64,000 nt of DNA from Rhodovulum sp. ES.010 (GTDB lineage Bacteria; Pseudomonadota; Alphaproteobacteria; Rhodobacterales; Rhodobacteraceae). The position numbers were made by a program, and so were the translations under genes. A model generated the notes under the pieces. The model saw only the letters and a list, made by a program, of their open reading frames with translations. It searched no databases and was not told where the DNA came from. How positions within the stretch are numbered: the stretch's first letter is position 1; every line of letters begins with the position of its first letter. The DNA lies in contig NZ_FSRS01000001.1 in NCBI RefSeq assembly GCF_900142935.1, positions 196,001 to 260,000 on the forward strand, in the 5' to 3' direction. Of the stretch, positions 1 to 10,877 are shown piece by piece.

Positions 1-152
1 TGATCGTGACCGAGATGGCGGTTATCGAACCTACCGAGGACGGACTCGTGCTGCGCGAGACGGGCCCCGGCGTCAGCGTCGACGACGTGCTGGCCGCCAC
101 CGCGGCGAGCCTACGCATCGAGGGCGACGTTCCCGAGATGCAGCTCTCCTGA
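1..152 (+). CDS. CoA-transferase subunit B, C-terminal end (partial)
   Basis: The window opens inside this gene; codons run from base 3 to a TGA at 150-152. The roughly 49 visible residues include IVTEMAV, then DGLVLRETGPGVSVDDV, then a short helix rich in Ala and Thr. This is the usual C-terminus of the beta subunit of 3-oxoacid (acetoacetate/succinyl or 3-oxoadipate) CoA-transferases, which move CoA between a carboxylic acid and an acyl-CoA. The catalytic glutamate region lies outside the window, so substrate specificity cannot be judged. The gene runs in the same direction as the ppsA operon, but a 122-base gap containing an FNR-type box separates them. Confidence 0.7.
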   Translation, partial: IVTEMAVIEPTEDGLVLRETGPGVSVDDVLAATAASLRIEGDVPEMQLS

Positions 153-194
153 CCGCCGGGCCAGGCCGCGTAACCGCCTGTCCACAGGGCTGCC

Positions 195-208
195 TTGACA
201 AGGATCAA
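195..208. promoter_or_regulatory. FNR/FnrL-type binding site upstream of ppsA
   Basis: TTGAC-AAGG-ATCAA matches the FNR/CRP-family consensus TTGAT-N4-ATCAA at 9 of 10 fixed positions. It lies 67 bases before the ppsA start, in a position suited to activation or repression. In Rhodobacterales such boxes bind the oxygen sensor FnrL or nitric-oxide-responsive relatives. The function here is inferred from the motif alone. Confidence 0.6.
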
Positions 209-274
209 CGCGGGCGCGTTCGGGCCGCCCCTACGCTCGGTCCCTGCAGCGACCGGACGGAGGAGGAGGAATCC

Positions 275-2640
275 ATGGCCGGCCACGTGAGATGGTTCGA
301 GCAGTTGCGCCGGGGCGACGTGGCGACCGTTGGCGGCAAGAACGCTTCGCTTGGCGAGATGGTGGCCGAACTGGCCGGCCGCGGCATCCGGGTGCCGGGC
401 GGTTTCGCCACAACCGCCGACGCCTACCGCGCCTATCTTCGCCACAACGATCTGGACGCGCGCATCGCCGAGACGCTAGCGGCGCTCGCGGCGCACCGGA
501 TCGAGTTGCACGAGGCGGGCACCACGATCCGGCGGATGATCCACGAGGGGCATTGGCCGGACGACATCCTCGAGGAAGTCAAAAGCGCTTATGCCGCGCT
601 GTCCGACCGCGCCGGGGTTGAGGACGTACCGGTGGCGGTGCGCAGCTCCGCCACCGCCGAGGACCTGCCCGATGCCAGCTTCGCCGGCCAGCAGGAGACC
701 TATCTGAACGTCCGCGGGCCAGAGGCGCTCCTGGCCGCCTGCCGGCGCTGCTTCGCCTCGCTCTTCACCGACCGGGCGATCAGCTACCGCCAGGCCAAGG
801 GCTTCGACCACGCTCAGGTGGCGCTTTCGGTGGGCGTGCAGCGCATGGTGCGCGCCGATACCGGGGGGCGGGGGTTATGTTCTCGCTCGACACCGAGACG
901 GGCTATCCCGACATCGTGCTGCTCAACGCCGCCTGGGGGCTGGGCGAGAACGTGGTGCAGGGCGCGGTGACGCCCGACGAATACCAGGTCTACAAGCCCT
1001 TCCTCGACCGGCAGGATCTGACCCCGATCCTGGAAAAGGGGCTGGGCGCCAAGGAAAAGAAGATGATCTACGGCCGCGATGGCCAGGCCACGCGCAACGT
1101 GCCGACGTCCAAGGCCGAGCGCGGGGCCTTCGTGCTGTCGGATGCCGAGATCCTCGACCTCGCCCGCATGGCCGCGATCATCGAGACGCATTACGGCTGT
1201 CCGATGGACATGGAGTGGGCGCGCGACGGCGACACGGGCGAGCTTTTCATAGTGCAGGCGCGCCCCGAAACCGTGCAGTCCCGCGCCGACGCGGCGGGCT
1301 TCCGCAGCTACACGATCCATAACAAGGGCAAGACGCTGCTGACCGGGCTCTCGGTCGGGGCCGCGGTTGCCTCGGGCCATGTCTGCGTGATCGAAAGCGC
1401 CAAGGATATCGATCGTTTCGTCGACGGCGCGATCCTGGTGACCTCGATCACCGATCCCGACTGGGTGCCGATCATGAAGCGCGCGGCGGCCATCGTCACC
1501 GATCACGGCGGGCGCACCAGCCATGCCGCCATCGTGAGTCGCGAGCTTGGCCTGCCGGCCATCGTCGGCACCGGCAATGCCACCCACATCCTGCATGACG
1601 AGCAGGAGGTGACGGTGTCCTGCGCCGATGGCGAGACCGGGTATGTCTACGACGGCATCGCCGCCTATTCCGTCAAGGATATTGCGCTCTCGGACGTGCC
1701 CGAGACCAAGACCCGGGTGATGCTGAACATGGCGAACCCGGCCGCCGCGGTGCGCTGGTGGCGGCTGCCCTCGGCCGGCGTCGGGCTCGCCCGGATGGAA
1801 TTCGTGGTCAACAACGCGATCAAGGCGCATCCGATGGCGCTGATCCATCCCGAAACGCTGGACGACGAGACCCGAGAGAAGATCGACGCCCTGACCGCCG
1901 GCTATGCCGACAAGCGCGAGTTCTTCATCGAGAAGCTGGCGATGGGCCTGTCGCGGATCGCCGCGCCGGTCTATCCCGAGCCGGTCATCGTGCGGATGAG
2001 CGATTTCAAGACCAACGAATATGCCGAGCTTCTGGGTGGGCAGGGCTTCGAGCCCAAGGAAGAGAACCCGATGATCGGCTTCCGCGGCGCTTCGCGCTAC
2101 TACTCGGATGCCTACGCGCCCGGCTTCGCGCTGGAATGCCAGGCGATCCGGCGCCTGCGCGACGCGATGGGCTTCGACAATGTCATCGTCATGATCCCGT
2201 TCTGCCGCACGCCGGAGGAGGCCAACCGCGTGCTCGATGTGATGGCCGCGAACGGGCTGGAGCGCGGCGAGAGTGGCCTTCAGGTCTACGTGATGTGCGA
2301 GGTGCCCTCGAACGTGATCCTCGCCGAGGAGTTCGCCAAGAGGTTCGACGGCTTCTCGATCGGGTCGAACGACCTCACCCAACTCACCCTGGGCGTGGAC
2401 CGGGATTCCGGCGAACTGGCCGAGCTTTTCGACGAGCGCAACGAAGCGGTCCAGTGGATGATCAAGTCGGTGATCGAGCGGGCGCATGCGGCGGGTTGCA
2501 AGGTCGGCTTCTGCGGGCAGGCGCCGTCCAACGACCCCGAGTTCGCGCGCCTTCTGGTCGGCTACGGCATCGACACGATCTCGGTCACGCCCGACAGCTT
2601 TCTCGCGGTCAAGCGCAACGTGGCGGAGGCCGAGCGATGA
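275..2640 (+). pseudogene. ppsA: Phosphoenolpyruvate synthase with an apparent frameshift
   Basis: Phosphoenolpyruvate synthase (pyruvate, water dikinase) makes PEP from pyruvate and ATP for gluconeogenesis. The start at 275 follows a strong AGGAGGAGGA. The N-terminal ATP-grasp region (VGGKNASLGEM, then VAVRSSATAEDLPDASFAGQQE) is read in one frame to about base 874. The homologous continuation (MFSLDTETGYPD onward, base 877) lies in another frame. One missing G in the tract at 863-874 explains the break. Adding it back gives a 788-residue protein, the normal family length. The phospho-histidine segment GGRTSHAAI lies near combined residue 417, and the catalytic cysteine in GFCGQAPS near 747. 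All other domains look intact, so a sequencing error, programmed slippage and a recent mutation are all possible. It leads a run of co-directional genes. Confidence 0.85.
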
Positions 2641-2672
2641 CCTGACCCCTTGAAGCCATGGGAGGAGGAGAC

Positions 2673-4408
<1,736 letters not shown>

Positions 4409-4412
<4 letters not shown>

Positions 4413-6406
4413 CCGGCGACAAACCCCATCTCACCCGCGCGCATGTCCTTGAGCTCTTGCGCCACATGATCCGCATCCGCCAGTTCGAGGACCGCTGCGC
4501 CGAAGCCTACACGCAGGAAAAGATCCGCGGATTCCTTCATCTCTACGACGGCGAGGAGGCCATCGCGGCGGGCGTGATCCCGGTGCTGGCGCCCGGCGAC
4601 CGCATCGTCGCCACCTATCGCGAACACGGCCACGCGCTGGCCCGCGGCGTGCCGATGAACGCGGTGATGGCCGAGATGTTCGGCAAGGCCTCCGGCAGTT
4701 CCGGCGGGCGGGGCGGGTCGATGCACATCTTCGACGCCGCGCACAATTTCTATGGCGGGAACGCCATCGTGGGCGGCGGGTTGCCGCTGGCCGTGGGCCT
4801 CGCGCTGGCCGACCAGATGCAGGGCGCGCCGCATGTCACCGCCTGCTTCTTCGGCGAGGGCGCGATCGCCGAGGGCGAGTTCCACGAAGCGATGAACCTT
4901 GCCCAACTCTGGGGGCTGCCCGTCCTCTTCGTCTGCGAGAACAACGGCTATGCCATGGGTTCGGCGCTGGCGCGCACCGAGGCGCAGACCGAATTGACCC
5001 GGAAGGCCGAAAGCTACGGGATGGAGGCGCAGACGGTCGACGGCATGGACGTCGTCGCGGTCGAGGCCGCCGCGCGGCTGGCTTTGGCGCGTATCCGCGA
5101 GACCGGGAAGCCGGTGTTCCTGGAGGCGAAAACCTACCGCTTCCGGGCGCATTCGATGTTCGACGCCCAGCTCTACCGCGACAAGGCGGAGGTCGAGGAC
5201 TGGCGCCAGAAGGGTCCCATCGTGAAATTCCGGACCTGGCTGTTGCAGAACGGCCTGATCCACGAGGCGGACGTGACGGGCATCGAGCAGCAGGTCGCGG
5301 CCGAGATCGACGCGGCCCTTTCCTTTGCCGAGCGAAGCGAACTGGAGCCGGTCGAGAGCCTGACCCGGCACGTCATGGCCGAGGACCGCCCGCCGCCTCC
5401 GCCCGCGCCCGAACCCTCGGGCGAGACCGTGACCATGACCTATCGCGAAGCGGTCAAGCAGGGCATCCGCGACGCGCTGCAGCGCGACGAGAGGGTGTTC
5501 CTGATGGGCGAGGACGTCGGCGCCTATGGCGGCTGCTACGCCGTTTCCAAGGGGCTGATGGCCGAATTCGGCGAGGACCGCATCCGCGACACGCCGCTTT
5601 CGGAATCGGGGTTCACCGGCGCGGGCATCGGGGCTGCGGCCGCCGGGATGCGCCCGATCGTCGAGGTGATGACGGTGAACTTCTCGCTGCTCGCGCTCGA
5701 CCAGATCCTGAACACCGCCGCCACGCTGAGGCACATGTCGGGCGGGCAGTTCGGCTGCCCCGTCGTGATCCGCATGGCGACCGGGGCGGGCAAGCAGCTC
5801 GCCGCTCAGCATTCCCATTCGCTGGAAGGCTGGTTCGCCCATATCCCCGGCCTGCGCGTGCTGGCCCCGGCCACGCTGGAGGATGCCCGCGGCATGCTGT
5901 GGACCGCGATCGAGGATCCCGACCCGGTGCTGATCTTCGAGAACGTCATGCTCTACAACCGCGAGGGCGAGATCGACGCCGCTTCCGGCCCGGTCGAGAT
6001 CGACCGCGCGGCGATCCGGCGGCCCGGCAGGGATGTCACACTCATCACCTATGGCGGTTCGCTCTGGAAGGTCATGGACGCAGCCGAGGCACTGGTGGAC
6101 CAGGGAATCGAGGCCGAGGTGATCGACCTGCGGTCCCTGCGCCCGCTGAACGAGGACACCCTTGCGGAGAGCGTGAACCGCACGCGCCGGGCTGTCGTCG
6201 TGGATGAGGGCTGGCGCAGCGGGTCGCTTGCGGCCGAGATCATCGCCCGGATCAACGAGCGCTGCTTCTGGTCGCTGGATGCGCCGCTGGCGCGTGTCTG
6301 CGCCGAGGAGGTGCCGATCCCCTATCCGAAGCACCTGGAAGAGGCGGCGATCCCGCAGGTCGCCGGCATCGTTGCGGCGGCGAAGGCCACGCTGGGGAAG
6401 GGCTGA
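4409..6406 (+). CDS. 2-oxoacid dehydrogenase E1, fused alpha and beta subunits
   Basis: A 665-residue fusion of the two thiamine-diphosphate E1 subunits of a pyruvate/acetoin-type dehydrogenase. Residues about 1-325 are E1 alpha, with the TPP motif beginning [13 protein letters not shown] and ending CENN, and the R-F-R-x-H-S-M loop ([10 protein letters not shown]). A Pro-rich linker ([12 protein letters not shown], about 325-338) leads into E1 beta, starting [15 protein letters not shown] and including GEDVGAYGG and [12 protein letters not shown]. These enzymes decarboxylate a 2-oxoacid and pass the acyl group to E2 lipoate. The start at 4409 overlaps the ligase stop (ATGA), and E2 begins 4 bases after its stop. 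Alpha and beta are usually separate genes. No E3 gene is nearby, so E3 must come from another complex. The actual 2-oxoacid is unknown; pyruvate is the conservative guess. Confidence 0.85.
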
Positions 6407-6410
6407 GGCG

Positions 6411-7613
6411 ATGGGCGTCTTCACCATGCCCTCGCTCGGCGCCGACATGGAGGCCGGCACGCTTACCGAATGGCTGGTCGCACCTGGCGACACCGTGAAG
6501 CGGGGCGATATCGTCGCCGTGGTCGAGACCCAGAAGGGCGCCATCGAGATCGAGATCTTCGAAAGCGGCACGGTGGAGCGGTTGGAGGCCGAGATCGGCC
6601 AGAAGCTGCCCGTGGGTGCCCCGCTCGCGCTGATCCGCGGCGAAGGGGAACCGGCCGCCGAGCCGCCGCCAGCGCCCGCCCCGACCGCAGCAGAGCCGCA
6701 AGCGGCCCCGCCCGCCCCGGATGCGGCGACGGCGGCCTCGCCGGCCCGCCCCGCGACACCCGCGCCGTTGCCTCCCGCCGGTATCGCCGCCTCGCCGGCC
6801 GCCAGGGCGCTCGCCGCCGAACGCGGCATCGACCTTGCCGGCCTGACCGGAACCGGGCCGGGCGGGGCCATCGTCCTGGCCGATGTCGACGCCGCGGCGG
6901 CGCCGGACGCGGCGCAGGTTCCGGTGGAACCGGAAAGCGCCTCCGATCCCCGCGCCGAGATGCGCAAGGCGATCGCCGCGGCGATGGCCAAGTCCAAGCG
7001 CGAGATCCCGCATTACTACCTGTTCCATCGCATTGACCTCCAGGCCGCCACCGACTGGCTGGCCGAGACCAATGCCGCCCGCCCGCCGGAGCGCCGCCTG
7101 CTGATGGGCGCGCTGCTCGCCAAGGCGACGGCGCGTGCCGCCCATGGCGCGAAAGCCGTCAACGGGCATTACGGGCCCGAGGGTTTCCGCCCGGCCGACA
7201 GCGTGCATCTGGGCATGGCCGTCGTCCTGCGCGGCGGCGGGCTGATCGCGCCGGCGATCCGCGATGCGCAGACGCTCACCCTTGACGAGATGATGGCGGC
7301 GATGCGCGACGTGGTGGCCCGGGCGCGCGCCGGGCGGCTCCGGAGTTCCGAGCTGACCGACGGCACGCTGACGCTGTCGAGCCTGGGCGAGAAGGGCGTC
7401 GAGGCGATGGCCGGCATCATCTACCCGCCCCAGGTCGCGCTGGTCGGCTTCGGCACGCCCGCCGCCGCGCCGGCCGCCCGCGGCGGCCAGGTGGCGCTGC
7501 GCGAGACCGTCACCGCCTCGCTCGCCGCCGATCACCGCGCAAGCGACGGGCGCGTCGGCGCGAAGTTCCTCGCCGAGATCGACCAGCGCCTGCAACACCC
7601 GGAGGAGCTATGA
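6411..7613 (+). CDS. 2-oxoacid dehydrogenase E2, lipoyl acyltransferase
   Basis: A 400-residue dihydrolipoyl acyltransferase. The N-terminal lipoyl domain (1-76) carries the lipoyl lysine K42 in VETQKGAIEI. A long Ala/Pro linker follows. A peripheral subunit-binding domain (SPAARALAAERGIDLAGL, then GTGPGGAIV) would bind E1 or E3. The C-terminal catalytic domain contains the acyltransferase motif DHRASDG near the end. The catalytic core is compact, and the protein is somewhat shorter than classical AceF/PdhC. The start at 6411 lies 4 bases after the E1 stop. The lipoyl segment (AxxMEAGTLTEW) is of the PDH or acetoin dehydrogenase type. The stop overlaps the following carrier-protein gene. Confidence 0.85.
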   Translation: MGVFTMPSLGADMEAGTLTEWLVAPGDTVKRGDIVAVVETQKGAIEIEIFESGTVERLEAEIGQKLPVGAPLALIRGEGEPAAEPPPAPAPTAAEPQAAPPAPDAATAASPARPATPAPLPPAGIAASPAARALAAERGIDLAGLTGTGPGGAIVLADVDAAAAPDAAQVPVEPESASDPRAEMRKAIAAAMAKSKREIPHYYLFHRIDLQAATDWLAETNAARPPERRLLMGALLAKATARAAHGAKAVNGHYGPEGFRPADSVHLGMAVVLRGGGLIAPAIRDAQTLTLDEMMAAMRDVVARARAGRLRSSELTDGTLTLSSLGEKGVEAMAGIIYPPQVALVGFGTPAAAPAARGGQVALRETVTASLAADHRASDGRVGAKFLAEIDQRLQHPEEL

Positions 7614-7858
7614 CCGAATACGAACTCCGCGCCGCCTACCTGGCCGCGCTCACCGATGTCGCGCCCGATCTGTCGGCTGACGAGATCGGCCCCGACGACC
7701 ACCTGCAGGACGACCTCGAACTCGATTCGATGGACGTGCTGAACCTGGTGGCCGCGCTGCACAAGGCGACGGGCGTCGACATCCCCGAAGCCGACTATCC
7801 GCAGATCGCGACCCTGCGCCTCGCCGTCCCCTATCTCGCGGGGCGGCTCGCGGCCTGA
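7610..7858 (+). CDS. Acyl carrier protein-like protein
   Basis: An 82-residue acidic protein with the acyl-carrier fold signature DDLELDSMD. Ser40 is the expected 4'-phosphopantetheine attachment site. It begins inside the E2 stop (ATGA), so it belongs to the same translation unit as the dehydrogenase and ligase. It is clearly a PP-binding domain but differs from the housekeeping AcpP sequence. Its presence next to a CoA ligase and an acyl-producing dehydrogenase suggests that an acyl group is handed to a carrier protein, perhaps by the ligase or E2. That is inference; no ketosynthase or thioesterase gene is adjacent. Confidence 0.8.
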   Translation: MTEYELRAAYLAALTDVAPDLSADEIGPDDHLQDDLELDSMDVLNLVAALHKATGVDIPEADYPQIATLRLAVPYLAGRLAA

Positions 7859-7903
7859 GCCCGGGGCTGGACCCGCGTCCCGGTTTCGGCGAAAGCTTGG
7901 GCC

Positions 7904-8347
7904 ATGCTGATTCAGGTCGTCCTCGGCACGGTCTTGATCATCCTCACGATCCTGATCGCAGCGGGTGGATTCTGGATCGCCGAGACGGTGATCACGCGAG
8001 CCAATCCCTGGCTCCTGCGCCGCTCCCACGCGCCGCGCCTCGTCATGGTGCTGATCGGCTCCGTGTTCGTGGTGCTGTCGGCGATGACGGCCTCCGTTTG
8101 GCTCTGGGCCTTCGCGTTCGTCCATCTTGGCGTGTTCGACACGCTGGAACCTGCAACGTATTTCTCCCTGGTGGCCTTTACCACGCTTGGCTTCGGGGAC
8201 ATCCTCCTGCCGGAGCAATGGCGTATCCTCGGCGGAATGACCGCGGCGAACGGCTTGCTGAACATCGGTCTCTATACCGCGCTCCTCGTCGAGTCGCTGC
8301 GCCGGGTCCGGTCAGAACAGGTGCGCGGCAGGGTGGACGAGCGCTGA
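7904..8347 (+). CDS. Small two-helix potassium channel-like membrane protein
   Basis: A 147-residue integral membrane protein of the Ion_trans_2 type. A hydrophobic N-terminal helix (VVLGTVLIILTILIAAGGFW) is followed by a second membrane segment. Next comes a pore helix and selectivity filter reading TTLGFGD, close to the TVGYGD filter of K+ channels, and then a last helix (NGLLNIGLYTALLVESL). No cytoplasmic RCK/TrkA-N domain follows. It lies 45 bases after the ACP gene in the same direction and could be the last gene of that operon. The ribosome-binding site is weak. Ion selectivity is inferred from the filter only. Confidence 0.7.
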   Translation: MLIQVVLGTVLIILTILIAAGGFWIAETVITRANPWLLRRSHAPRLVMVLIGSVFVVLSAMTASVWLWAFAFVHLGVFDTLEPATYFSLVAFTTLGFGDILLPEQWRILGGMTAANGLLNIGLYTALLVESLRRVRSEQVRGRVDER

Positions 8348-8453
8348 GCGCATGCGTCCTGCAAGAATGCGGGACCTTGGCGCATAACGTCTGGCACTGC
8401 GCGCGGTCGAGCCGTGCCGCTTCCGGAGTGTGCCTTCCGTTATGTCATCTTTC

Positions 8454-8474
8454 CGGCGGCCCTTGCGGCCGCCG
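8454..8474. terminator. Perfect hairpin between convergent genes
   Basis: CGGCGGCC-cttgc-GGCCGCCG forms a perfect 8-bp stem with a 5-base loop. It lies between the channel gene (plus) and ynjD (minus). No T-run follows on either strand, so a bidirectional terminator role is possible but weak. Confidence 0.35.
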
Positions 8475-8497
8475 CGCGCCCCGACAGGTCCGCGCCA

Positions 8498-8517
8498 CGC
8501 CCAAAGCCGGACAAGCG
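8498..8517 (+). repeat. 20-base intergenic repeat, copy 1
   Basis: CGCCCAAAGCCGGACAAGCG, matching the copy at 12242-12261 at 19 of 20 bases in the same orientation. A G-rich stretch ending GGGGCGGGAG follows both copies. The two copies bracket the ynjBCD operon. Confidence 0.6.
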
Positions 8518-8555
8518 GGGCGCTGCCTCGCGCGGGACTGGGGCGGGAGCGCCTC

Positions 8556-9191
8556 CTATCCAAGCCGCACGACCGGCCCCCCGGCCGCCTCGGCATCGGC
8601 CGGGTCATGGGTGACGAGCAGAACCGGCAGTCCGCGCTCCGCAGCCCGGTCGAAGACCAGGCCCTGGATCTGGGCGCGCAGCGCGGCGTCGAGTCTCGAG
8701 AACGGTTCGTCGAGCAGCAGCGCCCGCGGTTCGCCAAGAAGCATCCGCATCAGCGCGACGCGCGCCTTCTGCCCGCCCGACAGAGTTGCCGGGTCGCGCC
8801 CGGCAAACCCGTCCAGCCCGATCTCGGCCAGTGTCGCCTCGACCCTGGCGCGCCGGGCGGCACGGCCGCGCAGGCTGCGGGGCAGGGCGAAGGCCAGGTT
8901 GCCGCCGACGCTGAGATGCGGGAACAGCAACTCTTCCTGGTAGAGAATGCCGATGTGCCGCGCCTCGGGCGGCAGCTTCGTGACGTCGCGCCCGTCCAGA
9001 AGGACCCGGCCGGAAAGTGTGAACCCTGGCGGCAGCGTGCCCATGATGCCCGCCAGCAGCGTCGACTTGCCGACCCCCGACGGGCCCATGACGCTGAGCA
9101 CCTCTCCGGGCGCCACTGTCGCGTCCATCGCGACGAGCGCTTGGCCGTGGCGCGCGATGCGCAGCCCGTCCAGGACCAGCCCCCGTCTCAT
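8556..9191 (-). CDS. ynjD: ABC importer ATPase, YnjD-like
   Basis: A 211-residue ABC ATPase with Walker A GPSGVGKST, signature LSGGQKARVAL and Walker B ALLLDEPFSRLDA. The start at 9191 overlaps the stop of the permease gene (ATGA), which fixes it against longer in-frame starts. It would power uptake through the 561-residue permease. Sequence style and gene order (binding protein, large permease, ATPase) match the E. coli ynjBCD system. That system is related to iron/thiamine-type importers and its substrate is not firmly known. The ATPase ends shortly after the switch His (VTHDPADAE), without an extra regulatory domain. Confidence 0.75.
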   Translation of the reverse strand: MRRGLVLDGLRIARHGQALVAMDATVAPGEVLSVMGPSGVGKSTLLAGIMGTLPPGFTLSGRVLLDGRDVTKLPPEARHIGILYQEELLFPHLSVGGNLAFALPRSLRGRAARRARVEATLAEIGLDGFAGRDPATLSGGQKARVALMRMLLGEPRALLLDEPFSRLDAALRAQIQGLVFDRAAERGLPVLLVTHDPADAEAAGGPVVRLG

Positions 9192-10873
9192 GTGGCGCGC
9201 ATCTTTCGGCGGTTCGCCCAGGCGATCCGGGGTGCCGCCAGCGCCAGTGCGAAGCCGAGCACCACCACCCCGGTCTGGGCGAGGGCGGTCGCCCCGATCA
9301 CCCGGCGGTCGCCCCCCGAGGCGAGCGCCACGGCCTCGGTCGTCAGTGTCTGCACCCGCCCGCCGCCGATCAGAAGCGTCGGAAGGTATTGCCCCACCGA
9401 CACAGCGAACCCGACCGCCGCGGCGGTCAGGGTGGGGGCCAGAAGCATCGGCAGTCGCACCGTAGCAAAGACGCGCCAAGGCCCCGCCCCCAGCGCCGCG
9501 GCCACGGTTGCGTGGCGCGTGTCCCAGGCGCGCCAGGGGGCAGCGAGTGCGAGGAAGACATATGGAAGCACAAAGACCAGGTGACCGAAGATCACCGCGC
9601 CCATGCCCGTCTCGGCTCCTGCCATGAGCGCGAAGGTCTGCAGCCCGGGCAGGAACGCGACCTGCGGCACGAGAAGCGGGAGGTACAACAGCCAGAGGCT
9701 ACGCCCTCCGGGCACGACGCCGAAGCGGTACTCGGCCTCCAGGCAGGCGAGCGTGAGGACCAGCGCCAGGGCCGTGGCTGCCGCCGCGATCAGGATCGTG
9801 TCGCGGGTGGGATCGACGAGTGCCGGGCCGTCCCGGGCCCACGTCGCGACGGAGACTGCGTCGGGAAGAGCGCCCGGAAAGGCCCAGAACCCGGCCACCG
9901 ACCAGAGCGCGAGAACCCCCAACCCGGCGATCACCGCCAGCGCCGCGAGCGTGGCAAGCCCGAGGCCCAGCCCCCGTAGCGCGGCCTCGCCGTGGCGCCG
10001 CGCACCGGCCTCCGCCCAGCCCCGGCCGGCCCGCGCCGCAGCGATCTCTGCTATGTGCCAGAGCCCCAGAGCACCAAGCACCAGCGCCAGTTGCAGCACG
10101 GCCCCCGCCGCGGCCTGGAACCGGAGTGCAAGGTCCGGGTCGGCCATCCAGCGCACCACCTGCACCGCCAGCGGCGGCGGTGTGGCGGGGGCGAGGATGA
10201 TCGCCACGTCCACCACCGACATCGAATACGCAAGGACCGCGTAGACCGGCAACCGAATCTGCGAATAGACCGCCGGAAACACCGCCTTCAGCCAGCCCGT
10301 CACCCGCCCGTAGCCAAGCGCGCGGGCGATGGTCACGCGGCGGGCCGGCTGCGCTTGCGGCAACGCGGCCAGCGTCATCAGAAGCAGGAAGGGCGTCTCC
10401 TTGGCGACGAGGCCGGCCACCATCGTCGCGCCCCAGGGGTCCTGCAGGATCAACAGATCCGGCGGGCGCTCCCAGCCCGTCGCCCAAGGTGACAGCGCCC
10501 GCGCGATCCAGCCCGACGGCGCGATCAGGAAGGCGAGCCCGAAGGCCGCCGCGGCATGCGGCACCGACAACAGCGGCGACAGCGCGCGCTCCAGCACCGC
10601 CATCGCCCGCGTTCCCTGCCAGCCCGCGACGAACAGGATCACTACAGCGAGCGAGAGAGCGGTGGCCCCAAGGCCGGTGCCCAGCGACAGTGCCACCGCG
10701 CCGGGCAGCCCCGGCCAGGCCGCGAGTGCCGCAAAGGGAGCGAGGCTCACCGAGGTCCCGCCCAGCGCGGGCAGGAGCCCGACCGCAGGCAAGACCGTTC
10801 CCAGCAGGCCCGCCACGATCGGACCTAGCATGGCGACAACCGTGATCAGCGGCGCGGCGCGCAACGGGCGCAT
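9188..10873 (-). CDS. ynjC: ABC importer permease, double-length, YnjC-like
   Basis: A 561-residue permease with about 12 predicted membrane segments, equivalent to two fused 6-helix modules as in iron- and thiamine-type importers. Each half carries an EAA-type cytoplasmic loop, for example ALGYGRVTGWLKAVFP in the first half and AALGAGPWRVFATVRLP in the second. It starts at ATG 10873, 4 bases after the binding-protein stop, and overlaps the ATPase start. It should sit in the inner membrane and move the ligand delivered by the YnjB-like protein. Substrate unknown. Confidence 0.75.
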   Translation of the reverse strand: MRPLRAAPLITVVAMLGPIVAGLLGTVLPAVGLLPALGGTSVSLAPFAALAAWPGLPGAVALSLGTGLGATALSLAVVILFVAGWQGTRAMAVLERALSPLLSVPHAAAAFGLAFLIAPSGWIARALSPWATGWERPPDLLILQDPWGATMVAGLVAKETPFLLLMTLAALPQAQPARRVTIARALGYGRVTGWLKAVFPAVYSQIRLPVYAVLAYSMSVVDVAIILAPATPPPLAVQVVRWMADPDLALRFQAAAGAVLQLALVLGALGLWHIAEIAAARAGRGWAEAGARRHGEAALRGLGLGLATLAALAVIAGLGVLALWSVAGFWAFPGALPDAVSVATWARDGPALVDPTRDTILIAAAATALALVLTLACLEAEYRFGVVPGGRSLWLLYLPLLVPQVAFLPGLQTFALMAGAETGMGAVIFGHLVFVLPYVFLALAAPWRAWDTRHATVAAALGAGPWRVFATVRLPMLLAPTLTAAAVGFAVSVGQYLPTLLIGGGRVQTLTTEAVALASGGDRRVIGATALAQTGVVVLGFALALAAPRIAWANRRKMRAT

Positions 10874-10877
10874 CGGC

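Noticed and set aside
814..2487. Long open frame on the minus strand opposite ppsA
   Set aside because: Codon-position GC bias opens mirror frames in this genome; the protein is His/Arg/Gly-rich without any known domain, while the plus strand encodes a clear enzyme.
7897..8943. 348-codon plus-strand frame overlapping the channel and ynjD
   Set aside because: Different frame from the TTLGFGD channel gene and antisense to the ATPase; no domain seen.
9389..9979. Plus-strand frames over the YnjC-like permease
   Set aside because: Arg/Gln-rich mirror frames of a membrane protein gene.
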